Assembly (NCBI RefSeq): GCF_026239695.1
Contig: NZ_JAPIVS010000006.1
Span: 300,205-364,204 of the forward strand
Direction of reading: 5' to 3'
Origin: Pedobacter sp. MC2016-15
GTDB lineage: Bacteria > Bacteroidota > Bacteroidia > Sphingobacteriales > Sphingobacteriaceae
Length of the DNA: 64,000 nt
Translations under genes and position numbers: made by a program
Notes under the pieces: generated by a model
What the model saw: only the letters and a program-made list of their open reading frames with translations
Database searches by the model: none
What the model was told of the DNA's origin: nothing
In this document: positions 36,251 through 44,272 of the stretch, piece after piece
How positions within the stretch are numbered: the first letter of the stretch is position 1
Layout: every line of letters begins with the position of its first letter

Positions 36251-36352
36251 CAGATTGCTTAAAATTTCATCAAAAATATTGTTATCAGATGCAAAATAAA
36301 TAGTAACTTGTTTCGTTCTATTAATAACTAAAACAGAAACAGTTAATTGCTT

Positions 36353-36544
36353 ATGATAACAACGTCTACTTCTATTTCCGATTTAAACCACTCAAATCAG
36401 CAAGCTGAAAATTTAAGTGGAGAATCTTTTAATGACCTCGATTTAATGTTCTACGAGAGCATTAAACCGCAAATGGATTTACTGAACAAGAATCCCGATG
36501 ATGAGACGATCTCAAGGATACTTGCTTATTCCAGATCTCTTTAA
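36353..36544 (+). CDS. Small acidic hypothetical protein downstream of the sigma factor
   Basis: A 63-residue protein starting at ATG 36353; a TTG two codons upstream is the other option. It has no signal peptide or membrane segment. The first 25 residues are rich in Ser/Thr/Asn/Gln and look disordered. The C-terminal half (FNDLDLMFYESIKPQMDLLNKNPDDETISRILAYSRSL, from about residue 26) has the pattern of two amphipathic helices. It lies 102 bases after the sigma factor gene and is followed by a clear terminator. An anti-sigma or sigma-partner role is possible from position alone. I do not recognise the family with certainty. Confidence 0.65.
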   Translation: MITTSTSISDLNHSNQQAENLSGESFNDLDLMFYESIKPQMDLLNKNPDDETISRILAYSRSL

Positions 36545-36561
36545 TCAGGGCTAAAATATTA

Positions 36562-36590
36562 AGCTGTCAGTATTCTGGCAGCTTTTTTTA
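36562..36590 (+). terminator. Intrinsic terminator behind the small acidic protein gene
   Basis: Nine-base-pair stem AGCTGTCAG / CTGGCAGCT (one G-U pair) with loop TATT, followed immediately by a T7 run. It closes the sigma factor transcript just before the nth promoter box, which begins four bases further on. Confidence 0.85.
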
Positions 36591-36593
36591 TTT

Positions 36594-36601
36594 TATCTTT
36601 G
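36594..36601 (+). promoter_or_regulatory. Candidate -7 box for nth, three bases before the ATG
   Basis: TATCTTTG, perfect TAnnTTTG, wedged between the terminator of the upstream transcript and the nth ATG at 36605. Transcription would start at or within the start codon, so the mRNA may be leaderless. Confidence 0.55.
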
Positions 36602-36604
36602 CAC

Positions 36605-37273
36605 ATGCTCAAAAAAGAAAGATATAAACAATTTGTAGCTTATTTTTCTGCCAAGCAGCCCGATGCTGAAACAGAACTCCATTACAATAATCCTTTCCAG
36701 CTGTTAGTTGCAGTGATTCTCTCTGCCCAGTGCACGGATAAGAGGATCAACCAGATCACCCCAGCCCTTTTCCAGCGCTTTCCAAATGCCAAAGCACTGG
36801 CAGAAGCAACACCTGATATTGTATTTGACTATATCAGAAGCGTGAGCTATCCAAACAATAAAGCCAAACACCTGGTAGGCATGGCCAATATGCTGCTGAA
36901 TGAATTCAATAACGAGGTGCCATCAGATATTGATCAGCTGCAGAAAATGCCGGGAGTAGGCCGCAAAACAGCAAATGTAATTGCATCAGTAATTTATAAT
37001 GCGCCAGCCATGGCTGTGGATACACATGTTTTCCGCGTAGCCAACCGTATCGGGCTAACCAACGGCAAAACGCCTCTGGCAGTGGAAAAGGATCTGGTGA
37101 AATTTCTACCGCAGCAGGATATCCATATTGCCCACCACTGGCTCATTCTGCACGGAAGATATATTTGCGTGGCGAGATCCCCTAAATGTGATATCTGCCC
37201 CATCACGTCCATCTGCAGGTACTACGAGAAAAACGTCCTGCCAACTAAAGAAATTAGCCATTCCATAAACTAA
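36605..37273 (+). CDS. nth: Endonuclease III
   Basis: Base-excision-repair glycosylase/AP lyase removing oxidised pyrimidines (222 residues). The helix-hairpin-helix LQKMPGVGRKTANVIASV carries the catalytic lysine, and AMAVDTHVFRVANR carries the catalytic aspartate. The 4Fe-4S loop has the exact C-x6-C-x2-C-x5-C spacing in CVARSPKCDICPITSIC. ATG 36605 is chosen; the in-frame TTG at 36599 overlaps the -7 box. It is followed after 136 bases by recA. Confidence 0.96.
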   Translation: MLKKERYKQFVAYFSAKQPDAETELHYNNPFQLLVAVILSAQCTDKRINQITPALFQRFPNAKALAEATPDIVFDYIRSVSYPNNKAKHLVGMANMLLNEFNNEVPSDIDQLQKMPGVGRKTANVIASVIYNAPAMAVDTHVFRVANRIGLTNGKTPLAVEKDLVKFLPQQDIHIAHHWLILHGRYICVARSPKCDICPITSICRYYEKNVLPTKEISHSIN

Positions 37274-37383
37274 AATTCAGAATTTTTATTTCTTATACTA
37301 TATATTTAAAAATAATCCGTAATATTGCTAATATATTTAGCCATTATTTACAAACAGATGGTTTTTATAAAGAATAAATATTC

Positions 37384-37391
37384 TATATTTA
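37384..37391 (+). promoter_or_regulatory. Candidate -7 box for recA
   Basis: TATATTTA, one mismatch to TAnnTTTG, 18 bases before the recA ATG. The 136-base gap before recA is AT-rich. I found no obvious LexA-type palindrome, though Bacteroidota SOS boxes are poorly defined. Confidence 0.35.
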
Positions 37392-37409
37392 CGAACACAA
37401 TTTAACAAG

Positions 37410-38423
37410 ATGACTCCGAACTCAGATAAATTAAAAGCATTACAACTTACACTTGATAAGTTAGAAAAATCTTACGGTAAAGGCGCCGTGATGAAATTAG
37501 GTGAAACACCTACAGAATCGATTGAAGCCATTTCAACCGGATCTATCAGTTTAGATATTGCTTTAGGTGTAGGTGGCGTACCGAAAGGACGTGTAATCGA
37601 GATCTATGGCCCTGAGTCATCAGGTAAAACGACTTTGGCTACGCATATCATTGCTGAAGCTCAGAAAAAAGGTGGCGTTGCCGCTTTCATCGATGCGGAA
37701 CATGCATTTGACAAGTTCTATGCTAAGAAATTGGGCGTGGATGTAGATAATTTATTGATTGCGCAGCCGGATAATGGTGAGCAGGCACTGGAAATTGCCG
37801 ACAACCTGATCCGCTCTGGTGCGATTGATGTGATCGTAATTGACTCCGTTGCCGCATTGGTACCAAAGGCAGAGATCGAAGGTGAAATGGGTGATTCTAA
37901 AATGGGTCTGCAGGCACGTTTGATGTCACAGGCACTGAGGAAGCTTACCGGTACTATCGCCAAAACAGGATGCTGCTGTATCTTCATCAACCAGTTGCGT
38001 GAAAAAATTGGTGTGATGTTCGGTAACCCTGAAACTACCACTGGTGGTAATGCCCTGAAATTCTACGCTTCAGTACGTCTGGATATCCGCAGATCTTCGC
38101 AGATCAAGGATTCTGATGAAGTATCAGGAAACAGGGTGAAAGTGAAAATCGTTAAAAATAAAGTTGCCCCACCTTTCCGCATTGCAGAATTTGATGTGAT
38201 GTTTGGTCAGGGTATCTCTAAAGTTGGTGAGATCATCGATTTGGGAGTAGATTTCAATATCATCAAAAAAGCAGGTTCATGGTTCTCTTATGGAGATACA
38301 AAACTGGGACAGGGAAGAGATGCAGTTAAACAGTTGTTGTTGGATAACCCTGAACTGGCAGATGAAATAGAAGCAAAAATCAGAACTGAAGTTACAGGAG
38401 AGAAACTAGAAGAGCTGCAATAA
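37410..38423 (+). CDS. recA: Recombinase RecA
   Basis: DNA strand-exchange ATPase and SOS co-protease. The 337-residue protein has Walker A GPESSGKTTLATHI near residue 66-73, the Walker B region IDVIVIDSVAALVPKAEIEGE, loop L1 to L2 with MGLQARLMSQALRKLTG and INQLREKIGVMFGNPETTTGGNALKFYAS, and a short C-terminal domain. It is slightly shorter than the E. coli protein, mainly in the acidic tail. Downstream, 29 bases after the stop codon, is copy 2 of the large hairpin element. Confidence 0.98.
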   Translation: MTPNSDKLKALQLTLDKLEKSYGKGAVMKLGETPTESIEAISTGSISLDIALGVGGVPKGRVIEIYGPESSGKTTLATHIIAEAQKKGGVAAFIDAEHAFDKFYAKKLGVDVDNLLIAQPDNGEQALEIADNLIRSGAIDVIVIDSVAALVPKAEIEGEMGDSKMGLQARLMSQALRKLTGTIAKTGCCCIFINQLREKIGVMFGNPETTTGGNALKFYASVRLDIRRSSQIKDSDEVSGNRVKVKIVKNKVAPPFRIAEFDVMFGQGISKVGEIIDLGVDFNIIKKAGSWFSYGDTKLGQGRDAVKQLLLDNPELADEIEAKIRTEVTGEKLEELQ

Positions 38424-38452
38424 TCCAGCGTACGCTCAGGGCTTAAAAAAAG

Positions 38453-38512
38453 AACTCTTAAATCGATGCTGGCTGCTGCTGAAGCGCACCAGAAGGCATC
38501 GATTTAAGAGTT
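38453..38512 (-). repeat. Structured intergenic hairpin element, copy 2
   Basis: A perfect 17-bp inverted repeat (38453-38469 / 38496-38512) encloses a 26-base loop, preceded on the left by an A7 run that would read as a T7 tail on the minus strand. Read on the minus strand, the 39-base core from CGAT to ATCGA matches copy 1 at 36 positions. The outer arms differ from copy 1 but remain fully self-complementary. It lies between recA and a convergent small membrane protein gene. It may terminate transcription from both sides, but core conservation suggests an additional role. Confidence 0.85.
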
Positions 38513-38540
38513 TCTTTATGAATAAACCTCTGCGGCCAAA

Positions 38541-38744
38541 CTAACGTGGCTGCACAGCATTCTGTTCAGGCGACATATACTTGGAATCTACCGTGATGAT
38601 CACGTAGGCTGCAACGAAGATTGCAATCACGAGTACAACCAGGCCGATATAGTTCTTCTTTTTATCCTGCTTGATCAGGTAAATCAAAAAGATGATCAGC
38701 GGGATCAGCATCAGGCCAAAAAACATAAAGCTCATTGAGTTCAT
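38541..38744 (-). CDS. Small two-helix membrane protein, hypothetical
   Basis: A 67-residue protein with two hydrophobic segments (about 5-24 and 33-52) joined by a basic loop (IKQDKKKNY), giving a hairpin with the loop predicted in the cytoplasm, and a short polar tail. No family recognised with confidence. It begins 20 bases after the tsaD stop codon on the same strand and is probably co-transcribed. Hydrophobic pattern, an ATG start and its own room between tsaD and the hairpin element support it as a real gene. Confidence 0.65.
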   Translation of the reverse strand: MNSMSFMFFGLMLIPLIIFLIYLIKQDKKKNYIGLVVLVIAIFVAAYVIITVDSKYMSPEQNAVQPR

Positions 38745-38764
38745 AATGGTATGTATTTATTTCT

Positions 38765-39766
38765 TTAAAATTCCATTCTTGAGGCAGGAGCGATATCCTG
38801 TCCCACAAATTCTTGATTAAGATATTTATAATGCGCGGCAATGGCGATCATCCCGGCATTGTCAGTGCAATATTGGAAAGCAGGAACATAAACTTTCCAG
38901 CCCAGCTGCTCCGCCTTTGCTTCAAGTGCAGTACGCAATCCCGTATTGGCAGAGACACCACCCGCAATGGCGACATCCTTGATATTGTATTGCTGTGCCG
39001 CTTTTTTCAGCTTATTGAGAAGAATCTGAACAATACTATGTTGTACAGAAGCACATATATCATCCAGGTTTTCCTGAATAAAATTCGGGTTCTCTTTTTC
39101 GTGATCACGAATGAAATACAGGATAGCCGTTTTTAAACCGCTAAAACTATAGTTCAGATCTTTGATCTGTGGCTCAGGAAATTTGAAAGCCAGAGGATTC
39201 CCGTTTTTTGCATGTTTGTCGATCAGCGGTCCTCCGGGGTATGGAAGGTTCAGGATCTTCGCAGTCTTGTCAAAGGCTTCTCCCGCAGCATCATCGAGCG
39301 ACTGCCCCACGATTTCCATATCAAAATAATCCTTCACCAGCACAATCTGCGTATGCCCGCCCGAAACGGTAAGACAAAGGAAAGGAAATGAAGGTTTTGG
39401 ATCGTCGATAAAATGAGCCAGAATATGCGCATGCATGTGGTTGACCGAAATAAGAGGCAAACCCAACGCCAGTGCAAAGGATTTAGCAAAGGACACCCCC
39501 ACTAATAAAGAGCCTAATAACCCCGGCCCTCTGGTGAAAGCCACAGCATTGATATCATTTTTGCTAACTTTAGCATCAATTAATGCCTGCTGTATAACTG
39601 GAACTATATTTTGCTGGTGAACCCTCGACGCAAGCTCGGGAACAACACCACCATAATTTTGATGAATAGTTTGGTTTGCAATAACATTGGCAGTAATTTT
39701 GCCGTTATTACAGATCGCAACTGAAGTTTCATCACAAGAAGATTCGATAGCAAGTATTACTGACAC
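38765..39766 (-). CDS. tsaD: tRNA N6-adenosine threonylcarbamoyltransferase TsaD
   Basis: Catalytic subunit of the t6A37 tRNA modification complex (333 residues). The metal-binding motif is HMHAHILAH near residue 110, with VSGGHTQIVLV, DDAAGEAFDKTAKIL and PYPGGPLIDKHA as further ASKHA-fold family motifs, and VAIAGGVSANTGLR later. The start is GTG at 39766, giving the canonical MSVILAIESSCDETSVA. It is divergent from tamB with only a dozen bases between the two reading frames, so promoter elements must lie within coding sequence. Confidence 0.95.
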   Translation of the reverse strand: MSVILAIESSCDETSVAICNNGKITANVIANQTIHQNYGGVVPELASRVHQQNIVPVIQQALIDAKVSKNDINAVAFTRGPGLLGSLLVGVSFAKSFALALGLPLISVNHMHAHILAHFIDDPKPSFPFLCLTVSGGHTQIVLVKDYFDMEIVGQSLDDAAGEAFDKTAKILNLPYPGGPLIDKHAKNGNPLAFKFPEPQIKDLNYSFSGLKTAILYFIRDHEKENPNFIQENLDDICASVQHSIVQILLNKLKKAAQQYNIKDVAIAGGVSANTGLRTALEAKAEQLGWKVYVPAFQYCTDNAGMIAIAAHYKYLNQEFVGQDIAPASRMEF

Positions 39767-39844
39767 CTTTGATTATAATTAAGCTACAAAACTATCAAAA
39801 AACTATTAAAAATACTTCTTTGGTTTATTGCATCAATTCTGCTG

Positions 39845-42800
39845 TTGCTGGCGATAATTCTATTTTCGCTTCAATTCAGGCCTGTGCAGACATTTATCGC
39901 CAAAAAAGCCGCAGCTTATTTATCAAAAGAATTAAATACTACCATTTCTTTACACAGTATCTATATTAAACCGTTTAAGTCGGTCGTCATTGAAGACCTT
40001 CTTGTACTTGATCAGCAAAAGGATACACTGCTGAATACCCCGAAGTTTATCGTCGATCTTAACCTCTTATCTATAGAAAAAAGGATAATTGACATCAATA
40101 CCGTACAGATCAACAACGGATCATTCTTTCTCAAACAATATAAAGAAAAGGATAAAGGCTCCAACCTTGATTTTATTATCGACTATTTTGACTCAGGCCC
40201 TTCTACAGGCCCGAAGAAAAAGCCCTTCCAGGTATCAGTAGACAGGGTAATTATCAACAACCTGCAGTTAAAGTATAAAAATCTAGGTGTAGATACTGTA
40301 ATCAATGGGGTAAACTTTGATGATGTTGAACTGAGAAACATGAATGGTATCTTCGAACAGCTGAATACTAAAGATCACCTGATGCAGGCAGATATCAAAA
40401 ATCTGACCTTTAAGGAGAAAAGTGGTTTCTACCTCAAAAACCTGACAGCTTTTACTACGATAGATACTAACCGCATAGAACTGAAAAAACTATTGCTGGT
40501 AACCAACAAAAGCCGCCTGACAGACTATTACCAGATGAGCTTCAGCAAATTTGCCGACTTCAATGACTATGTGAACAAGGTAAGGATGAAAGGGCATTTT
40601 AAAAACAGCCATCTGGCATCAAGAGATATTTCCTTTTTTGCTCCGGAACTCTCCAGAATGAATCTCGACATTGATATCGATGGTCAGGTAACCGGACTTG
40701 TAAATAATCTGCGGGCAAAAAAACTGGCCATAAAGGCTGGTAAAGCCACTTATTTTAAAGGAGACTTTAATCTCAAGGGGCTGCCCTCTTTGAAGGAAAC
40801 CTTCATGGAGCTGAAGGTGGAAATGCTGGCCACCAATAAAAAAGACCTGGACGAAATCCTGGGGAATACCACAGGAAACAAAACAAAAGTAATCCCGGTG
40901 ATAGTGGAGAAATTCGGGAATATCTACTTCAACGGAAGCTTCACCGGATTTCAGAACGATTTTATCGCCTATGGCGAATTTAAGACTAAGCTGGGCAGGG
41001 TGGTATCCGACGTGAATATGAAGATCAACGCTAAAGGTGTCCCTTCCTATTCAGGAAATGTAAAAACCTACGACTTCCAGTTGGGTAACCTGCTGGATGA
41101 GAAGAGCCTCGGAAACATTACGGCTACGGCCTATGTCAAAGGTAAGGGAACGGAAATTAACAGCCTGACAGAAGAAATTGATGGCGATATTGCATACATC
41201 GATTTTAACAACTACAGGTATTCCAACGTAAAAATCGATGGTAAATTCGATAAAAAGTATTTTAACGGTAACCTCAAGGTTGACGACAAGAATCTGCAGC
41301 TGCTATTTGATGGAGGGGTTAACCTTAATCCCAAACTGCCGGTCTTCAATTTTAAAGCGACGATCAAAAACGCCAAGTTAAGGGCGCTGCACATCCTTCA
41401 GGATTCGCTGAAAGTAGATGCTGTTTTTAGCACGAACTTTTCCGGTACCAACCTTAATAACATCCAGGGAGACCTGCTGATACAGAAGATCAGGCTTGAT
41501 AATGTAAAGGGAATTTATAATATCGACTCCGTACAACTGCAGGCACAGGGCATTGGCGTAGACCGCACACTTAAGATTAACTCAGATGTTCTGGATGCCA
41601 GCATCAGGGGCCAGTATGATCTGAACACGCTCCCATCCTACTATAAGCAACTCGCAAAAACATATATTCCATCACTAAAAACTGATATTGTCAAGTTCAA
41701 GGACCAGATATTCCAGTTTAACCTGAACATCAAACGTTTTGAACCAGTGGCAGAGCTGATCGCACCGGGACTCGAAATTCAGGATCAGGCAATCCTTATC
41801 GGGAATTTCGACTCTAAAAAGAACATCGCCACCCTCAACGGTTTTGTCAAGAAACTCAGCTACAAAGGTATCATCGCCAATAACATCATTATTGATGAAA
41901 ATACCATGCAGAACCAACTGCAGGCGATTATTACATCCGACCGTGTGGATCTCAATGACAGTCTTTACATTAAAAATGTCAATATCTCCAATATCCTGCG
42001 CAACGACAGCCTTTCTCTGAACGTTAAACTGTCCAATGCCGATGATGCCAACCAGCTGGATTTAAACGGACTGGTGGAATTTGGAAAAGATACAACGGCC
42101 AGGATCAGTATTCTGCCTTCGATACTGAAGATCAACAGCCAGGACTGGGCAATCCAGGAAAAAGTGCGTATTAACTTCAGGGCCGGCAAAACTGAGATCA
42201 GTAATTTCGATCTCAAAAATGGAAACCAGCTGCTCACGGTCGACGGAACTCTGTCTGCAGATCCCAATGATGCTCTGAAAGTAGGTTTCAAGGCCTTCAG
42301 TCTGAAGACACTTAACCCATTTGTGAAGACGCTGGGAATCACGCTTTCTGGTAATGTAAACGGGGAAACGAACTTGTATGGTCTACTGAAATCGCCGCGT
42401 ATCAATGACGGCATCACGATTGACTCGCTGACACTCAATGATACCTATATCGGAAAGCTGACAGACACCTCTTCTTTTAACCAGGAAGAAAACGCGGCCA
42501 ATGTTTTTATGCGGATTAATACGACCGACAAAGAGACTTTCAAGATAGACGGTAAGCTGGATCTTAAGGAAAAGAACCTGGACCTTACCGTAAAAATGGA
42601 TGAGACTGAACTTGCGGTGCTCACTCCTTTTGTGAGCGACCTGGTATCTAACCTCAAAGGACAAATTTCGTCTGACCTCACCGTAAAAGGCCCGCTCAGT
42701 AAACCAGAGATCAATGGAGAAATCGTACTCAAGGAAGCACAGGTGATGGTCAACTACCTCAAGACTACCTATAAAATAAATGATAAGGTAGAGGTGGCAA

Positions 42801-44272
42801 ACAGTGTAGTCAAGATCAACAACCTGGATCTTGAAGATACCGGTGGCAATAATGCCAGAGCGAACGGGACAGTAGATCTTAATGAAATCAATACTCCTAA
42901 CCTGGATATCACCATCAAGGCCCGCACCTTTATGGCACTGAACACCACAGCCAAGGATAACCAGCTGTATTTCGGGCAGGCTTTCGCCACCGGCACATTC
43001 ATTTTTAAAGGGCCAACCAATAAAATGTATATCGGTATTGATGCGAAGACAGAGAAAGGCACGGTATTTAATCTACCACTGAACAGTTCCGAAACCGTTT
43101 CTTCAAAAGAATTCATCACCTTCCTCAGCAAGGATACACTGGCTAATCAGAAAAAGGCAACTAATTTTGACGGCCTGACCATGAACTTTAAGCTGCGTAT
43201 AGATCCAAACAGCACGGCAAATCTCTTTACCAACCTCGGAAACCTTAGCGGAAAAGGAAATGCAGACCTGGAACTGAATATCAACAGTCTGGGTGATTTC
43301 GAGATGTCAGGTGATTATATTATTGAATCGGGGAACTTTGATTTTACTGCACAGGAGGTGATCAATAAGAAATTCACCATCCGCCAGGGAGGGACGATCC
43401 GATGGATAGGTAACCCAAACCAGGCACAAATTCAGTTGAAAGCTATTTATGAACTGAGAGCCGGCCTGACAGACTTATACCTGGCGGCGAACAGAGATAA
43501 CACCAACAGTGCGAACGCCAACCTCAGGGTTCCTGTGGAGGTAGAAATGGGACTCAGCGGGTTGCTGACGCAGCCGGATATCAAGCTGGATATCTTTTTC
43601 CCTTCGAACCCTTCAATCAAGGAAGAGCTTCAGGCATATTTCAGTGACGCCAACAACCTCAACCTGCAGGCATTCAGTTTGATTATACGCCGGAGTTTTG
43701 CACCTGGATCCGGCAGGGAAGATCTGGGAAGGCAACTGTCGTCTGGTGTAGCCAGTACAGCCACAGAGCTACTGTTCAACCAGTTCAACAATGTGTTGTC
43801 TACACTCAACCTGGACTTTGTGGATATCAACATCCGCTCACTCAGTGAGGCAAGTGCATCTTTCAGATTCTTTGACAACAGGGTAACGGTAAATGCCGGG
43901 GTAGTAGACAGGCGCATCAGCACCAGCGATCTTTCCCCTATAGGATTTAACAGCAGCAATGTAGGTGGCGAGGTAGAGGTTCTGGCGCTGATCAGGAGAG
44001 ATGGTACACTGGTGGGTAAGCTGGCCAACAAACCGCCAACAATTCAGAGCATCTTCGCCAATCCGGGCATCAACAACAATACGAACGTTACTTCAGTGGG
44101 TCTGATCTATTCACAGCAATTTGATAACTTCAGGGAGTTCCTGCAAAAGGTTACCGGGGAATACCGCAGAAACCAGCGCAGGAAGGCTGAGGAAAGAAGG
44201 CAAAAAGCTCAGCAATCACTCAACAAGGAAGCGATTACTGAAGAACAAAAGAAATTAAAGAAAAACAGGTAG
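39845..44272 (+). CDS. tamB: TamB-like translocation/assembly module protein (start uncertain)
   Basis: Very large (1475 residues from this start) AsmA/TamB-type bridge protein between inner and outer membranes, implicated in outer-membrane protein insertion or lipid transport. After the N-terminal membrane anchor the chain is almost entirely repetitive beta strand. The C-terminal DUF490 domain (about 1050-1440) includes NLSGKGNADLELNINSLGDF and VEVEMGLSGLLTQPDIKLDI, and a basic tail follows. TTG 39845 is the first start-type codon in frame, but it lies inside the expected membrane helix. The frame is open back to 39779 and encodes a fitting anchor (KKLLKILLWFIASILL) without any ATG, GTG or TTG. 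The true start may use a rare codon, or the run of six A at 39797-39802 may hide an indel. Confidence 0.88.
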   Translation: MLAIILFSLQFRPVQTFIAKKAAAYLSKELNTTISLHSIYIKPFKSVVIEDLLVLDQQKDTLLNTPKFIVDLNLLSIEKRIIDINTVQINNGSFFLKQYKEKDKGSNLDFIIDYFDSGPSTGPKKKPFQVSVDRVIINNLQLKYKNLGVDTVINGVNFDDVELRNMNGIFEQLNTKDHLMQADIKNLTFKEKSGFYLKNLTAFTTIDTNRIELKKLLLVTNKSRLTDYYQMSFSKFADFNDYVNKVRMKGHFKNSHLASRDISFFAPELSRMNLDIDIDGQVTGLVNNLRAKKLAIKAGKATYFKGDFNLKGLPSLKETFMELKVEMLATNKKDLDEILGNTTGNKTKVIPVIVEKFGNIYFNGSFTGFQNDFIAYGEFKTKLGRVVSDVNMKINAKGVPSYSGNVKTYDFQLGNLLDEKSLGNITATAYVKGKGTEINSLTEEIDGDIAYIDFNNYRYSNVKIDGKFDKKYFNGNLKVDDKNLQLLFDGGVNLNPKLPVFNFKATIKNAKLRALHILQDSLKVDAVFSTNFSGTNLNNIQGDLLIQKIRLDNVKGIYNIDSVQLQAQGIGVDRTLKINSDVLDASIRGQYDLNTLPSYYKQLAKTYIPSLKTDIVKFKDQIFQFNLNIKRFEPVAELIAPGLEIQDQAILIGNFDSKKNIATLNGFVKKLSYKGIIANNIIIDENTMQNQLQAIITSDRVDLNDSLYIKNVNISNILRNDSLSLNVKLSNADDANQLDLNGLVEFGKDTTARISILPSILKINSQDWAIQEKVRINFRAGKTEISNFDLKNGNQLLTVDGTLSADPNDALKVGFKAFSLKTLNPFVKTLGITLSGNVNGETNLYGLLKSPRINDGITIDSLTLNDTYIGKLTDTSSFNQEENAANVFMRINTTDKETFKIDGKLDLKEKNLDLTVKMDETELAVLTPFVSDLVSNLKGQISSDLTVKGPLSKPEINGEIVLKEAQVMVNYLKTTYKINDKVEVANSVVKINNLDLEDTGGNNARANGTVDLNEINTPNLDITIKARTFMALNTTAKDNQLYFGQAFATGTFIFKGPTNKMYIGIDAKTEKGTVFNLPLNSSETVSSKEFITFLSKDTLANQKKATNFDGLTMNFKLRIDPNSTANLFTNLGNLSGKGNADLELNINSLGDFEMSGDYIIESGNFDFTAQEVINKKFTIRQGGTIRWIGNPNQAQIQLKAIYELRAGLTDLYLAANRDNTNSANANLRVPVEVEMGLSGLLTQPDIKLDIFFPSNPSIKEELQAYFSDANNLNLQAFSLIIRRSFAPGSGREDLGRQLSSGVASTATELLFNQFNNVLSTLNLDFVDINIRSLSEASASFRFFDNRVTVNAGVVDRRISTSDLSPIGFNSSNVGGEVEVLALIRRDGTLVGKLANKPPTIQSIFANPGINNNTNVTSVGLIYSQQFDNFREFLQKVTGEYRRNQRRKAEERRQKAQQSLNKEAITEEQKKLKKNR

